From the NCBI GenBank assembly GCA_903813345.2, contig CAIIXF020000005.1:37701375-37765374 (forward strand): DNA of 64,000 nt, written 5' to 3'. Under the pieces are notes generated by a model. It was not told the DNA's origin, did no database searches, and worked only from the letters and a program-made list of their open reading frames with translations. Below are positions 25,420 through 39,000 of this stretch, piece by piece (within the stretch, counting starts at the first letter, position 1; every line of letters starts with the position of its first letter). This DNA is from Owenia fusiformis. Lineage: Eukaryota > Annelida > Polychaeta > Sabellida > Oweniidae. The position numbers and the translations under genes were made by a program.

Positions 25420-26989
25420 AGATCGGGATAGAGGTCCATGGACTAAAAATACAAATACGAAAACGCATCAGCTGACATCTATAAAATCCATTCAGTTTGT
25501 AATTGTATCCATGTATCCAGCCGACATCTATCCATGAAGTTCATTATTGTAATATTGTATTGCATGACAAGATCGCCATCTTTTAAACACAATATATTCG
25601 GGAGAAGGCAATACGACTGAAAAAACCCAACAAAAACGACATGCTGTATACGAGTGTACATAATTAGCATTATTACAAGGGAGATGAGAAGGGATTACTC
25701 CTTAGAAGTGGTACCCTGGGCTATTGTAGTGGTGTAGTAGTTATTAATCCTTCACGTTCCAACTCACCAGAGTCCTGTGTAGATGTCAACAATATCGTGA
25801 AAAAAATGTACCCATATGTAACAAACAAACAAACAAACCGGTTGGTACTCCACTCGATTACGCTGTTACCGAAACGATCCGTAACAATTTCTGAAAATGA
25901 TGGAGTTTTAATCACTAAAAAGTCCGCTATAAAATTTAAGTTTACATTTTTTGATGATTCTATACACCTTTTAAAATCTTTATAACATCTTTTGTATCAC
26001 CATCAGAACTGGTCACATATTGTTATAATCTATAACATTTGTTTGGTGCTGCTACACAGTTACTGTCGGTATTGTTGTGGAAAAACGTTTCATTCTTTTT
26101 ATAATTGATTTATAGAAGCAGTCGCAAATAATATATGAAAAGCTGGCCTTGTACAGGCCATTTGTCAACGATGTAGTGTTAAAACGTTAACACCCTTGAT
26201 TCCCGCTTGAGCTATATACATATTATAAGTATAAAAAAGAATACAAAAATGCTATTACTGCGAAGAGGTTCCACGCATTAAGCACGAATTCGAATGAGCT
26301 TTCAACAATTCACGAGGGAAATTAAATACTTAGCATCCTTTCATCTGGTCTTGTAAACTCTTTTTATATTAATGATGCTTTTTAAATCATTGCAATTCAA
26401 GATAAGTATTTATCGCAATTTGTTTTCTAAAAATATGTTGGACTTTTTTTTGAAAAAATTTATCACGATCTTCAAATGAACACGGCTTTCAGTTCAAGAG
26501 TTATAAAAACTTTGCCCTGGCTTGAGTGTGACACCGACCATTATCACAGCTAGATGTAGAATACTTACCTTTTAACATGAATGACATATATTGTTCTTGT
26601 ATAGTCCATGTTGATATTCTCAGTAAGAAATGGATCGAAGAACTATGGCTGTGTAAATTAATATCATTATATAAAAGTGCTTCATTTTAAATCATTCTTA
26701 GCTATCCTTTCATAGCATACTTGTAAGATGTAAAAACATACCTTTACGCGTTCTGACAGACTTACCTGAGGACTTACCAATATGAGTAAATAGTTCGTGT
26801 ATTGTGTAGATTACAAAGAGAAAGTGTATTTTGAGTGAATACATTATTGCTTTTTTCAGTAGTTATGAATGAAACATTCCATTCATGCCTGGTCGTACTT
26901 TTGTGGTACTCAAAATCATTTAGAATTATTGTCACAGACGGGTTTCGATTTAGTTCGAAGGAACGTAGGCTGCAATTAGAAATCAAAAT
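25420..26989. other. Intergenic DNA before the vWA gene
   Basis: No convincing coding sequence or repeat boundary. It should hold the promoter and 5' UTR of the vWA-EGF gene. Confidence 0.45.
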
Positions 26990-27056
26990 ATGTATTCTAA
27001 TATTATTTTTGTTATAACGATTGTCTTAGGATTGACGTTGGAAACCATAGCGCAAG
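26990..27056 (+). CDS. vWA-EGF gene exon 1, signal peptide
   Basis: MYSNIIFVITIVLGLTLETI followed by AQ: a short n-region and a hydrophobic core. The donor g|gtaaaa leaves phase 1, which fits the exon 2 acceptor and creates Glu23 directly before the first vWA. Confidence 0.8.
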
Positions 27057-30000
27057 GTAAAAAGCATTCTTGATAGAATAATAGTATATCGATTTTAAAC
27101 TGATTAATTGTAACAGTTATAAACCAAATTTATTTGTTCCTTTTCTCACCCACCGTAGGTTCTTCAGAGTTTATAAAGACGTTCAACGTATGCCATATAT
27201 GTAATGTAGTAGTAGTATTCAATCATGAACATGTATGTACTGTACAACAAAACATAATTCTTATGGTTTATGTTTGTATATTTATATTTATTTTATATTT
27301 ATTCATATTTCGAAATTGCTTTGTTGTAGAATGCAACGGTGCACAGTCAGATGTAGTATTTCTGCTGGACTCAAGTTCAAGCATAACTGCTGACAATTTC
27401 CAGAAAGTGAAAGATTTCATCAATGGCATTATTCAAAGGCTAGATGTTGATACAGGTAATGTACGGGTTGGATTAGCCCAATTCAGCGATGGCACCAAAG
27501 TGGAGTTCTACCTGGACACATTTAGCAACACTCTGGACATGACGAACAGTGTGGCTAGTATAACCCAACTCGGAAAAGGAACTAACACCCACTTAGCACT
27601 TCAGTTGCTCATTGACTCCATGTTAACAATGGACAGAGGGGACAGACCAGGCATACCCGACGTTGTCATCGTTGTCACTGATGGAAAGTCGGACAACGAA
27701 CAGGCCACCAAAGATGAAGCTATCAAAATACATGAAGCGGGAATTAATACATTTGTTGTCGGTGTAGGAGATACATTAAACACAGATGAACTGAATATGA
27801 TCGCCACTGATCCTGACTTTGAACACACGTATTTTGCTGGTGATTTTGATGTTCTTGTCAACATAACCCAAGATCTTGTCGAACATACTTGTTTTGATCC
27901 AGGTACTTATTCCATCAACAGCATTTGATTATTATAATTTTGACACATTCATAACTGAAAATAGGGAGTTTAAGATTGCATTGTTTTTCACAACCTAAAT
28001 GTGAACATAAAATATTTAAGCGATGCATTTGTATGAGCGATTGGTCATACGTACAGGTTGGCGTTCGATTTTATATGAAAGCTTAAACTCCCTAATATCA
28101 AGAGACTACGTTTACAATTGTATTTTGTAAAACCATATTTATTGGCTCCTTCATCCGTCTGTCGAAATGTATAAATGTTAAACTTTGTTTCAGTTTGTAA
28201 GGATCGAACGACAGATATAGTGTTTATTTTGGATGGCTCTTCAAGTATCACGGCGGATGAATTTCTCATGCTGAAAGATTTTGTGAAAAATGTTGTTAAT
28301 CGGCTAGATACATCAACAACAAGAGTCGGCCTTCTAACGTTTGCAACTGGGACAAATATTGACTGGAATTTGAATAAATATGGACAAAAGTCTGATCTAC
28401 TTGCTGCCATTAATGAGGTGACTCAGATTGGTAAGCGATTATATATATAGGGGGGGGGGGGGGCATGGTCCCTACTAAAACTTTTGTTGATGAATTCGTC
28501 GGGTAATGTTTCATTGGTTCAAATTCATTTTTAAGCCTGAACCCTTTCGTAGTAGTCCAGAAGCTCCTATAATTACTTGCCAATTTTGCACCTTATTATT
28601 TTATTTATCAACATTACGCAAGTCAGCAGATATATGCTACCCAATCAATTTGCAGGATATCATAACGTGAACAATCACGAGCACATGTTTGATTGGAGTC
28701 GCGCATGCGTAAAGCAAAATTTGAAATCGTGGAAATGTCAGTCATTTCATTTGAACATCATCAATTCTAAACTGCGGCATTACTATTTCAGTTACGCTTC
28801 TTTAGGATAATATTACAAAAATGATTAGCAAAATTAAACATTCTGAACGAGATACATTTCAATGACAAACTATTCAAGTTCATAAGATTTGTCATCGAAT
28901 GTAACAGTGGCATAGCTCAGATTTGGGAAATCTCCTCCTCCGAGAATAGTCTAAAGTATGAAATCCCCGGGATGAAATCTTACTTTGATTAGCCTTAACA
29001 ACATGAGACGAATTGCAAGGAAGACTATAATTAGTAGAATGCTTCATTCAGCATGATATTTCTTCAAGCACTCCATCTTTTATAAAGTAACCATATGATA
29101 TATACAGGTAGTTCACGTCATTTGATCATTCCGTTGTACTTAATACTAGGTGGTTCAACACATACGGCTGAGGCAATTAGGGTTGTTCGAGAACAAATGT
29201 TCACGACTGAGAATGGTGACAGAATCCAAGTGCCAAATGTCATTGTTCTTGTCACCGATGGAGTTTCTAAAGATGTCGATCCTTTGCCAGAAGCACAAAA
29301 AGCAAAGGATGCCGGAATTGCCATTACCTGCGTAGGTGTAGGCAACGAGTTTAAACAAGCCGGGAAAAAAGCACAAGATGAATTGAATGGAATCTCAAGT
29401 GATCCAGATGAAAGCTACGTTTTCGAAGTTGGATCATATGCAGAACTAGAAGGAGTCGCAGCGAAAGTAACTCAGCGCACCTGCTACCCTGATGGTATGA
29501 TAATAGGGTGAAATCGGACGAAAGTCTTTTATTCCCTTTGCGTTGTTGTACGAATTTTTGGGATTATGATTTGGAATAGTTGGGGTTTATTTTACTTATA
29601 ACTGGTGTATTACATGTTTTCTTTTTCTTGCCGTGCTCTGTAACCATTTTTTGTATTTTCCCATTAGCATTAGCGCAAACATATTTTCGTAGTAGAAACA
29701 TTTTTTGGAATAAGCTGTCACCTTTTAGTTTTCTGTTACTTCAGTTTGTGGCACGGCAAAAATAGATTTGGCTATATTATTGGATCGTTCCGCTAGTATC
29801 CCATTAGATGACTACTTGCTGATGCTAACTTTCACAAAAGATCTGGCAAATAAAGTCGATATCGATGCAGAGCATTTTCAGATTGCAGTTGTGACTTTTA
29901 GCGATACTATCACAACGGAACTTGTACTTAATCAGTAAGAGATCATTCTTTATTTTATTCACTAATCACATAAACTTTTTACTTGACAAGTTGTGCGATA

Positions 30001-33000
30001 ACTGCAAGTCTCGATCTGCATGTTAAAAACGTTATAAGACCAACGCCCTTAAATAGGTTAATAGATTAATATGTAAGATACTAGTCAAATAATGAATTAT
30101 CTTAGTGTTTTCAGAATATGTTATTTTTAATTTTATTTAAGGGCTGATTCAAGAGAAAAATTCATCAACGCAATTGACAATTTCCCATTAGAGCTTGAAG
30201 GAGCTACAAACCACGCAGATGTGATCGCTCTTGCAAATGATGTAATCTTTACTTCCGCTAATGGAGATCGACCAGACGCCTCTAACCTTATCCTTATTAT
30301 TACCGACGGAGTTTCGACTGTTAAAACAGAGCAAACAGTAGTTGAAGCAAATAGAGCTATGGCGGCAGGTATCACAATGATCGCCATAGGTATTGGACCA
30401 GAACTAACTGAAAATAATGTGTATCTTGGCACTATTGCATCTGATCCAGATGAGTTGTATGTTTACAGTATCCAAACATTCACTGATTTGAACACCATCC
30501 AAAACAATCTACTGGAAAGAAGTTTATGCCCCAGTAATAATACAGTATGCTCGGGAATTACAGATATAATCTTCGCTCTAGATCGTTCTGGGAGCATATC
30601 TACTCCTAATTTTGAAATTCTAAAAAGTTTCATTATTCAGCTTTTGAATGGTCTCGATATTGGTGAAAATAAAAACAGAATAGGAGTGCTAACATTTTCT
30701 GACAATGCTGAGATTATAATTAACCTGAATGAATTCTTTGATGTCACAAGTATTGTGAACACTATTCAGACATTACAAGCCGGGCCTGGTGCGACGTATA
30801 CTGCGAATGCTATGGCCAAAGCTCGTGATGAGATGTTCATCGAGGGAAACGGAGATCGTCCAGATATACCGAATGTCCTGGTGCTTATAAGTGATGGTGT
30901 TTCCACTGTGAATCCTGGAGAAACAGCACCAGAAGCTCTAGCTAGCAAACAGAAGGGTATAACATTGGTGACGGTTGCAATAGGAGATCAAGTTAATGAT
31001 GCCGAACTTTCGGAAATTGCGTCCTCGCGGGATTTCATGTTTAATGTTACTCGCTTTGAAGATCTCCCTAACATTGAAACTGCCTTGAGGAAAAGTGTTT
31101 GTAATGGTAAATGGCAATTTATTTTATTATCTAGAATTCGGATGTATAAATGATTGTTATCATTGATTCATCATATTGCAATTATCATCGGTGCCTAATA
31201 ATTAGCTGCTCCACGAATACATCAACTAACAGGTTGCCAAAAGTAGGTTAAGTTAAACAACAATGTGTATAATCTAAAACCCTTCTTTTGGGCCACCCAT
31301 TTTTTACGAAATATTTTTGTTAAATCTTTTCAGATGAGGATGATTGCACCTCCATTCCCTGCCTAAACGGAGGCATATGCATTGATGAGCTGGTGTCCCA
31401 CACTTGCCAGTGCCCAGCAGACTTCTCGGGTTTCAACTGTAATCACGAATGCAATGGTTACATCGATCTTGTCTTTGTCTTGGACACGTCTGGGTCAATC
31501 TTTGAAGCCAATTTCGATTTGGTTAAGACATTTGTTAAAGACATCATCCTGAATCTCCCCATCTCAAGCTCAAAGACTAGGGTTGGAGCCGTATCATTTG
31601 CTACAAGTGCCCAACGTAACTTTTACCTCAACACTTACTTTGATAATCGGGAACTTCTAAATGCCATCGAGAGGATCCCGTACACAGGTAAGACTAAATT
31701 AGTTCCTCTTTACTTTATCCTCGTTCTCAAACTAGTCCTGAGTTCTGATTTTGAAACATAACATCAATTCGACTCGCAATATTTCAAATGGAGGAACTAA
31801 TTTCACTATCATCCTGATGTCATGAGTAAACATGAAAAGGTATCTTGCAAGTCCAAGCTCTAGTTCCATTTGATAAAGATCTTCATTTTTATTCTATTTA
31901 CGGTATTTACTTAAAGTAAACTTGGTAACAGGATCTTAAGAGGTTCTGGACAAATCATTTGATTCTGGACTTGTCATATTTTTTTTTCAACGAAATCACA
32001 TCCAAGGGTTGAATTTTTATTAGCTATTTAGAGAGTGAGTCCTGCCTAGTATTAATTTCAATAAAAAAGTTAAAATAGAACCCTATTTGAGAGTCAATCT
32101 AATACTTACATTACATTGATAAATTAAGGCAAATCCTGAAATATTTTTAAAGTGCATTTTTTTATGAAATATTATCCAGCAAGTATTTAAATGAAACGGT
32201 CTTATTTAAATACAAATCATAACATGATATTTTTCATGAAACATTTTTCAATGAAATTCAATTGAAGGGTCAAGATAAAACGAACTAATTTAGGTGAAAA
32301 CCCTTACATGATGATGTGTTTTCATAACTTCTTTCATAAAATTCCATCAAGGGGTGAAGATAAAATGATCGAATTTAAGTGATTTAAGGATCACGAGAAT
32401 ATGTTTTCTTTGATATTTTCTATGAAATCCCATCCAATGGTCAAGGTAAAATTTTGATTTTGATTTTGATTTGGTCACTTGTTCGAAAGATCCATATAAG
32501 GCCCATAGAACCATATAGGAACGTCATTTTGAATGTCACGTGATAGATCCATATAAGGCTTTTAGAACCATTTATGGAAAGATGAGGGAAGCCCCTGACA
32601 CCTGTTTCACGATTTCTATGCACTTCATTATTGTACCGAAGTTTGCCGATTCGATTCGTCGTATTTCGGAATCCTGGTGACAATTTTATACTCCATTGGA
32701 GTATTTTTGACCTACTTCTTATGACGGAAATTCCCGAACCTTGTTCGGATTAATCCGGATTTTCTGACCTACTTTATCTACCGAGATTTCACGAGTTAAC
32801 ATTCGTCTCATTCCGGAATCCTGGTGACAATTTTATACTCCATTGGAGTATTTTTGATCTACTTTTTCTGGATTTTGCCCTACTTATTATATCTTGACAA
32901 CAAGCAAATCAAAAAGTTCGACATGAACGGGTCTCGATCAACTAACCTAGACTATGGAAGCCAGGCACGCTAACCATGAGGCCAACGAGCCACCGATATG

Positions 33001-36000
33001 AAAGAACAAAAGTATTATATATTTATACCGAGCGTCAATTCAAAATGATCCTCACTTTTGTCTCCACTTAAATACGACTCGTCAGTTGTATCCAGAATAG
33101 TAGAACGCCTATGGCGCTAGTGAATAACCAAGTCCCATGTGAGTGGTTCGTATCCCTCCGTGATATACTATTTTTGTTTTATTAAATACGACAGAAAGGA
33201 GCAAGGTGTAGGTTGAAAACAAGACGTTAGTTTGTTTCAAAACAGTTTGGAAACATTAATCACTGGCGGATTAGGGGGGGGGCCCAGGGGCCCGGGCCCC
33301 CCCCCTTGGGTGGGCCCAGAAAAAAAAAATTGGGCCCAAAAAAATTTTTGGGCCAAACAAGGCCTTCAGGCCCCAAAAAGTGGGCCTTTTTGGTCATTAC
33401 TGGACCTTTTAAGGCCTTATTTGTTAATTTCAGGCCAAATTTTGAAGAAAATGGGCCTCAAAATTTCAAAATTTGGGCCCACTTTAGGATTTTAGGGGCC
33501 CAAAATTTTTTTCCGCGCAAGCGCGGACGTTTTTTCTCTGACCTGAAATTTGGGCCCCCCCCCTTGTTGGTTCCTGGATCCGCCCCTGTTAATCTCTGGA
33601 ACATTATTTTTTCAACACTGATACAAATTTCCCTGACATTTCCCTGACATGTCTACCGTTTCAAAATTCCCGGTCATCTTTGGCCCTTTTGACCTAATTT
33701 TAAAATTACCTGACATTTCTAGCACTTGGAAAATCAAGTCAATTTCCCTGACATTTCCAGGTGTGTATGAACCCTGGAAATATCCCACTGGCTCGCCCTA
33801 TGAATCGCTAGCACAGATTGGATTGATTAGTGTTTCAAAATGGTGGACGAAGTGTTTGATTAGATAATTTACATATTAAGCTTCTTAAAGGGGCAACAAG
33901 GCCTGTACATAGAAAATTCGAAATTTTTTACATTTTCTGAATTTTTAGGGCAACATTTGGCTTTAACATCTTTTTTTTACATTTTTTCTTAAAATGTATA
34001 GATAAACAATAAAATTTCAGCATTAAGCAGTGCAAATTCAGTTCAAAGCTTCTATAAAGGGAGTCCAACTTATAGATTTTGAAAATCCAACTCGTTTAAA
34101 GAAGAATATCAGCAGCTTAAATCACGCCTTGTGATCATACAAAATGGATGGAGGGGGGGGGGGGGGTAGGCGATTTCTGCAAGAAAACTCAAAAAATTTG
34201 GAAGATTTATTTTTTTCAAGATAAAATTTACAACTGAATTGCCAAATGAATAGGTGCAGTGCATGGCAAAATATGTAAGGTCTTCTAGTATTTTTTGAAC
34301 TGATACGCTTCTAAGATATGAGATCTATTATAAAAGGCGCATCATCATCATCATCATCATCATCAACGTGCAAAAGTCAATGTTTTTGCTATAAATCAGG
34401 CAACAATGGTCTACACGACCTGTAATAAATAGGTATGAGGGGCGTTATTAGAGAATTTTCGTTATAAGTTTTTTAAAAACTTATACGTATACTTATACTT
34501 ATAAACCCAATAAACAAGGTGTTTCATAATTTCCTAATTCGTCGGGAAATATCTCCTAGGAAGGTAATAAAAAGGGCCAATGGCATACCATCCGTACCCC
34601 CTTGATGTAAAGCATGTTTAGTTGTGTCATATGTGTTTTCTAGAATCAAATAGGCTGATATAGCACACGGGTTTTACAGATTTATCTACTCTCAAATATA
34701 TTTTTTGTAGATGATCGTTTTGAATCACCTTGTAGAAATAACGAAGGGAGAATTAGTTCAGCTAATGAATGAGTCGAGCTATTTGATTGGATACTATGCC
34801 TATTCAGCCGATTAATTTTAATAAGCCATTCTGGTCAGTAGGTCCACACATATACTATGCGGAGATCCAACTCTGTAAGTTTATAATCTGCGTATAAAGG
34901 CCCTTTTATACGTAAAAACTTAAAAATTGACCTTATAATTTCATGAGAACTTTGAAATGATCGACTCGTTCGTGTAGTGATTCACTTTAAAGGGTCTTGT
35001 TTATCGTACACTACAAGGACCCGTCAACTAGAATTTAGTTTATCGTGTTCATAATTGACACTAGCAAAGGACATTGTATTCGCAGTCCCTAGTTGATGAT
35101 GAAGCTTGACTATATCGGGAATAGTTATGCCCCACTTGGTACAGATTATGAAAATCAATTTGAATTGATTTTAGTTCGACAAGACCCTTTAAACTATAAG
35201 TATACGTATAAGTTTTTGAAACAACTTATAACGAAAATTCTCTATTATCACAACACTGACATTGCTCACTTTTTAAAGTTGTTTCAAAGCGTTATATGTA
35301 AATGGGCGTGTGGAAGGCCCGTGGGTGGCAATAAAATAACTCGAACTTCAAATTAAAATATATATAAAATAGTATATTTCAAACTTCAATGTTTAAAATA
35401 CAATGCTCTGTAATGTACAACATGAACTCTTACAGCAACTACTGACAAGCCAACACCCAATGCAAACTCAGCTACATGTGAGTGAGAAAGACCATAGGGG
35501 AACAATAGATATATAAAACTGACACAGTTTGCATAGTTGAATAACTCAAGGTGAAAACTGAACATGGTATTAAAAGAGTAAAACTGCAAACAACCTACTT
35601 AGGGACCTGTTATATTGAGATGAATAGGGATTGATTAATATGAACAGTAATAATATAAAATGTGAAAATGACCATGTTACATATACAAAAAATAACCCCA
35701 TTGTTACAAAATCACAAAAAGTGAAATATCTATTCTTGTATTGCATTTTCGTTCACTGGACATATTTTAATTGCATTGCTATTAGATACATTTTAAGGGT
35801 GATATGAAAATTGAACCACGAAAACAGATGTACTTTAAGTTAAAGGGAACTTTCTACCATACCCGCCATGCTATCTGACCCGAACGAGCCACCTTGTGGT
35901 GAGATTGGTAACTACCTGCTCGCATCTGCGTTATTACGCAGAGACATAAACGTATACACAAGGAAACGATAGGAGATAACCTATTTTATCTCTGTATACA

Positions 36001-39000
36001 TTTTAACTTTAATACATCGTTGAATCGAATTTGTCCAAAGGTCTTGAAACGTAAAATACCTAAATATTTATCTTAGACCTTGGGATGACCTTGTACAAGA
36101 AACATTAATGTTGACCTCGGTTCATCTAATCATAATTCGCCAAGGGCCATAGTATCATCAAACGCCAAATACCTAGACATTGATCGTTTACTTGGATTTA
36201 AATAAGGAGTATGATTTTAAAATTGGCTAGGTCGTGGTTAAGCAACAATAGTATGTTCGAAATACCGCTGTGTAATGCCTGGATCACATTTGCTGCGAGT
36301 ATTTTGTTCAAAATTGAATACATTTCTGAACACAATAATTAATCGGCCGGGCGCCGTAGTGAAAATCGGAGCAAATGTGACCAAGACATAAAACAATTGA
36401 ATAATACTGTATCAGTTTCACATTTACAGCGGTCAAAAGCATTTACAAAAAAACCGCCAGAGTTGGCAATCATATAAAATGAAACCAATCCCGCTGTGAT
36501 TCATAGAAATAACTAATTTACTGCATTGAGTTCAATGTTATAACCATGTCGATTTACATGAGTGTCCGATTCATTGTACCAAATTTAAACCTTGACTGTT
36601 CTCCAGAAAGCCATAAGCTGACATATATCATATTTTACATTTTAATACAACTGAAAAGATAATAAATGTTTTAATATAAAGTTGACGTAGTTATAAATGT
36701 TTTCAGCGTAAAATCAAAGCACAACCATATAATTAAAAACATTACGCTGGGATTCCAACTGGATACAACTGACGAGTTGTATTTAGGTGGCCTAAAGTGC
36801 TGCTTATTTTTTCGTGAAGCCACTCAGTAAAATTACGATTTCTCTCAACCCTGATGTTCAATCAACATCATTCGAGTATCTATATGTTCCTGACACGTTC
36901 GGGCATCCGGTTATGACAACGTCTACCCAATGTTTGCACGAGAAATTGACGTAATTCATGACTGAAATCGGGAAGACAAAAATATGTGATATTCTTTCAG
37001 AATTGTTTATAATAACTATTTACAAAAACGTTCCCGAGACACAATCCATTTAGGTAGGGTTTGTTTTAAAGTCGAAAAGCCCCAATAAGACAATACAAAC
37101 CCAGATTAAACCCAGAAGAATGCAGATTTCAGGTAATGATTTACGTTCATGTAAACAAGGAAAGTACATATAATCCCCATATAAAACGTGACATGTAAAC
37201 ACAGGTTCAAATTGAAATATAGAAAATTTTCAACATAGCATTTGCTTCTGTGTTCTGTATGCCCCTCTACCTGCTAATAAGGCAATGTATCTTCAAATAA
37301 AACCTTAGCCAAGTAGATAAGGGTCTCTGGAACACTTTTGTAAATAGTTTTCACAAGCAATTTTATTCCCGGACGCCCAAACGTGTCAGGAACACATATA
37401 TATTTGAATGATCTTGATTGGACATCAGGTTGCAGAGAAATCGTATTTTTACTGAGTGGATTATTGAATTTCATAGATCTAGAGGCCCTTCAGGAGTGGA
37501 AAACCTTAAATTATCAGAGATTAATGTTTCCAAACTGTTTTGAAACAAACTAACGTCTTGTTTTCAACCTACACCTTGCTCCTTTCTGTCGTATTTAATA
37601 AAACAAAAATAGTATATCACGGAGGGATACGAACCACTCACATGGGACTTGGTTATTCACTAGCGCCATAGGCGTTCTACTATTCTGGATACAACTGACG
37701 AGCCGTATTTAAGTGGAGACAAAAGTGAGGATCATTTTGAATTGACGCTCGGTATAAATATATAATACTTTTGTTCTTTCATATCGGTGGCTCGTTGGCC
37801 TCATGGTTAGCGTGCCTGGCTTCCATAGTCTAGGTTAGTTGATCGAGACCCGTTCATGTCGAACTTTTTGATTTGCTTGTTGTCAAGATATAATAAGTAG
37901 GGCAAAATCCAGAAAAAGTAGATCAAAAATACTCCAATGGAGTATAAAATTGTCACCAGGATTCCGGAATGAGACGAATAGGCTAGGCAAATGGAAGTTT
38001 AACATCCCAAAAATTGCAACAGTTTTTAAATTAGGCTTATATTGTATATTGATACCAGTTGAAAAACATATCAAAAATATAGAAAAATATATGCAGTGGA
38101 CAAATATGAAATGTCACATTCCAGGTACCCCCCTCCAAATTTGAGTATGGGATTGTAAATATTTTTTTATTTCAAAATGGAATACTCTTGTCAACTAAAC
38201 GAGTAATATTATGATAGTTTACTGACATAAGAGCAACTAAAAATTGTTAACCAACTATTTGAGTGCAATAATTGGCATTTCTAGCTCCAAATATCTGAAA
38301 ATAGGCCATCAAATAGCCCGAATTTAATATAACAATGTATTTATTTCTGTATCAATTCATCAGAATTGCATGAAAAATATCAAGGAGGGTATTGTACACT
38401 TGAACATTGTCTTTGATAAGTATCAGGTTCATTAAGTGAATATTGAGCGTTAAAATAATATTTGAAATTTCAATATTTTACCACACCCACTTTTGGGGTG
38501 ACCTTAGTTTTGTTTAATTACTTCCAAGATATGTCATATTTGAACTCAATAGCACAACTAAATTATTTGTAAAGGCTTATTTTGTCCTGAAACAGTTTTT
38601 TGAGGTTTTCAGGAAAGGATTATGTAAAAAAAAGTAGAAAAACAGCAAATGCCAGGTGAAATATAGGGGAAGCCCTACTTTTAGTTGATAACTGTTAAAT
38701 TATCAAATGTTTTTTCCTTTTAAATTCAATTTGATATATACGAGGGGTGATCAGGAATTTCTGGACCGTTTGCTGTATTTTTGCCATTTGTTATCCTTTC
38801 CTTCTGATTTTTTCACATGATATAACCAAAATATATAGGATAACACCATGACGAATTCGTCGTTCTATGACATCATTATTCTATTATTTTTGTTACCATG
38901 GTAACTGGTGATGCAACAAGGTGGAGCTCAGAATAAATACCAAAAATTGAAAAACAACAGTAATTTTATATTATGTTTGGACACTGTATTCATTGGTGAA

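Larger units (their letters stand above)
33599..37514. other. Centre of the long-TIR element
   Basis: This 3.9-kb region has no intact gene. It holds repeated 'ccctgacatttcc' sequence (about 33628-33780), a G homopolymer (34148), an (ATC)n tract (34342-34366), a TA-flanked TIR element (34451-35242), part of a MITE related to 45823-46264 (about 35705-35945), a TIR fragment (36283-36391) and an inverted duplication at 36820-37480. Confidence 0.6.

Noticed and set aside
27134-27329. Apparent N-terminal extension of vWA1
   Set aside because: In-frame intron sequence; exon 1 with a signal peptide at 26990 joins the acceptor at 27329 in phase.
32441-32683. 80-residue frame identical to one at 43381-43623
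   Set aside because: Identity is due to the inverted arms of the transposon; the frame has no independent support as a protein.
33232-33867. Long Gly/Pro-rich and overlapping frames
   Set aside because: They run through the hAT-like MITE and its gggccc/homopolymer blocks; repeat-derived.
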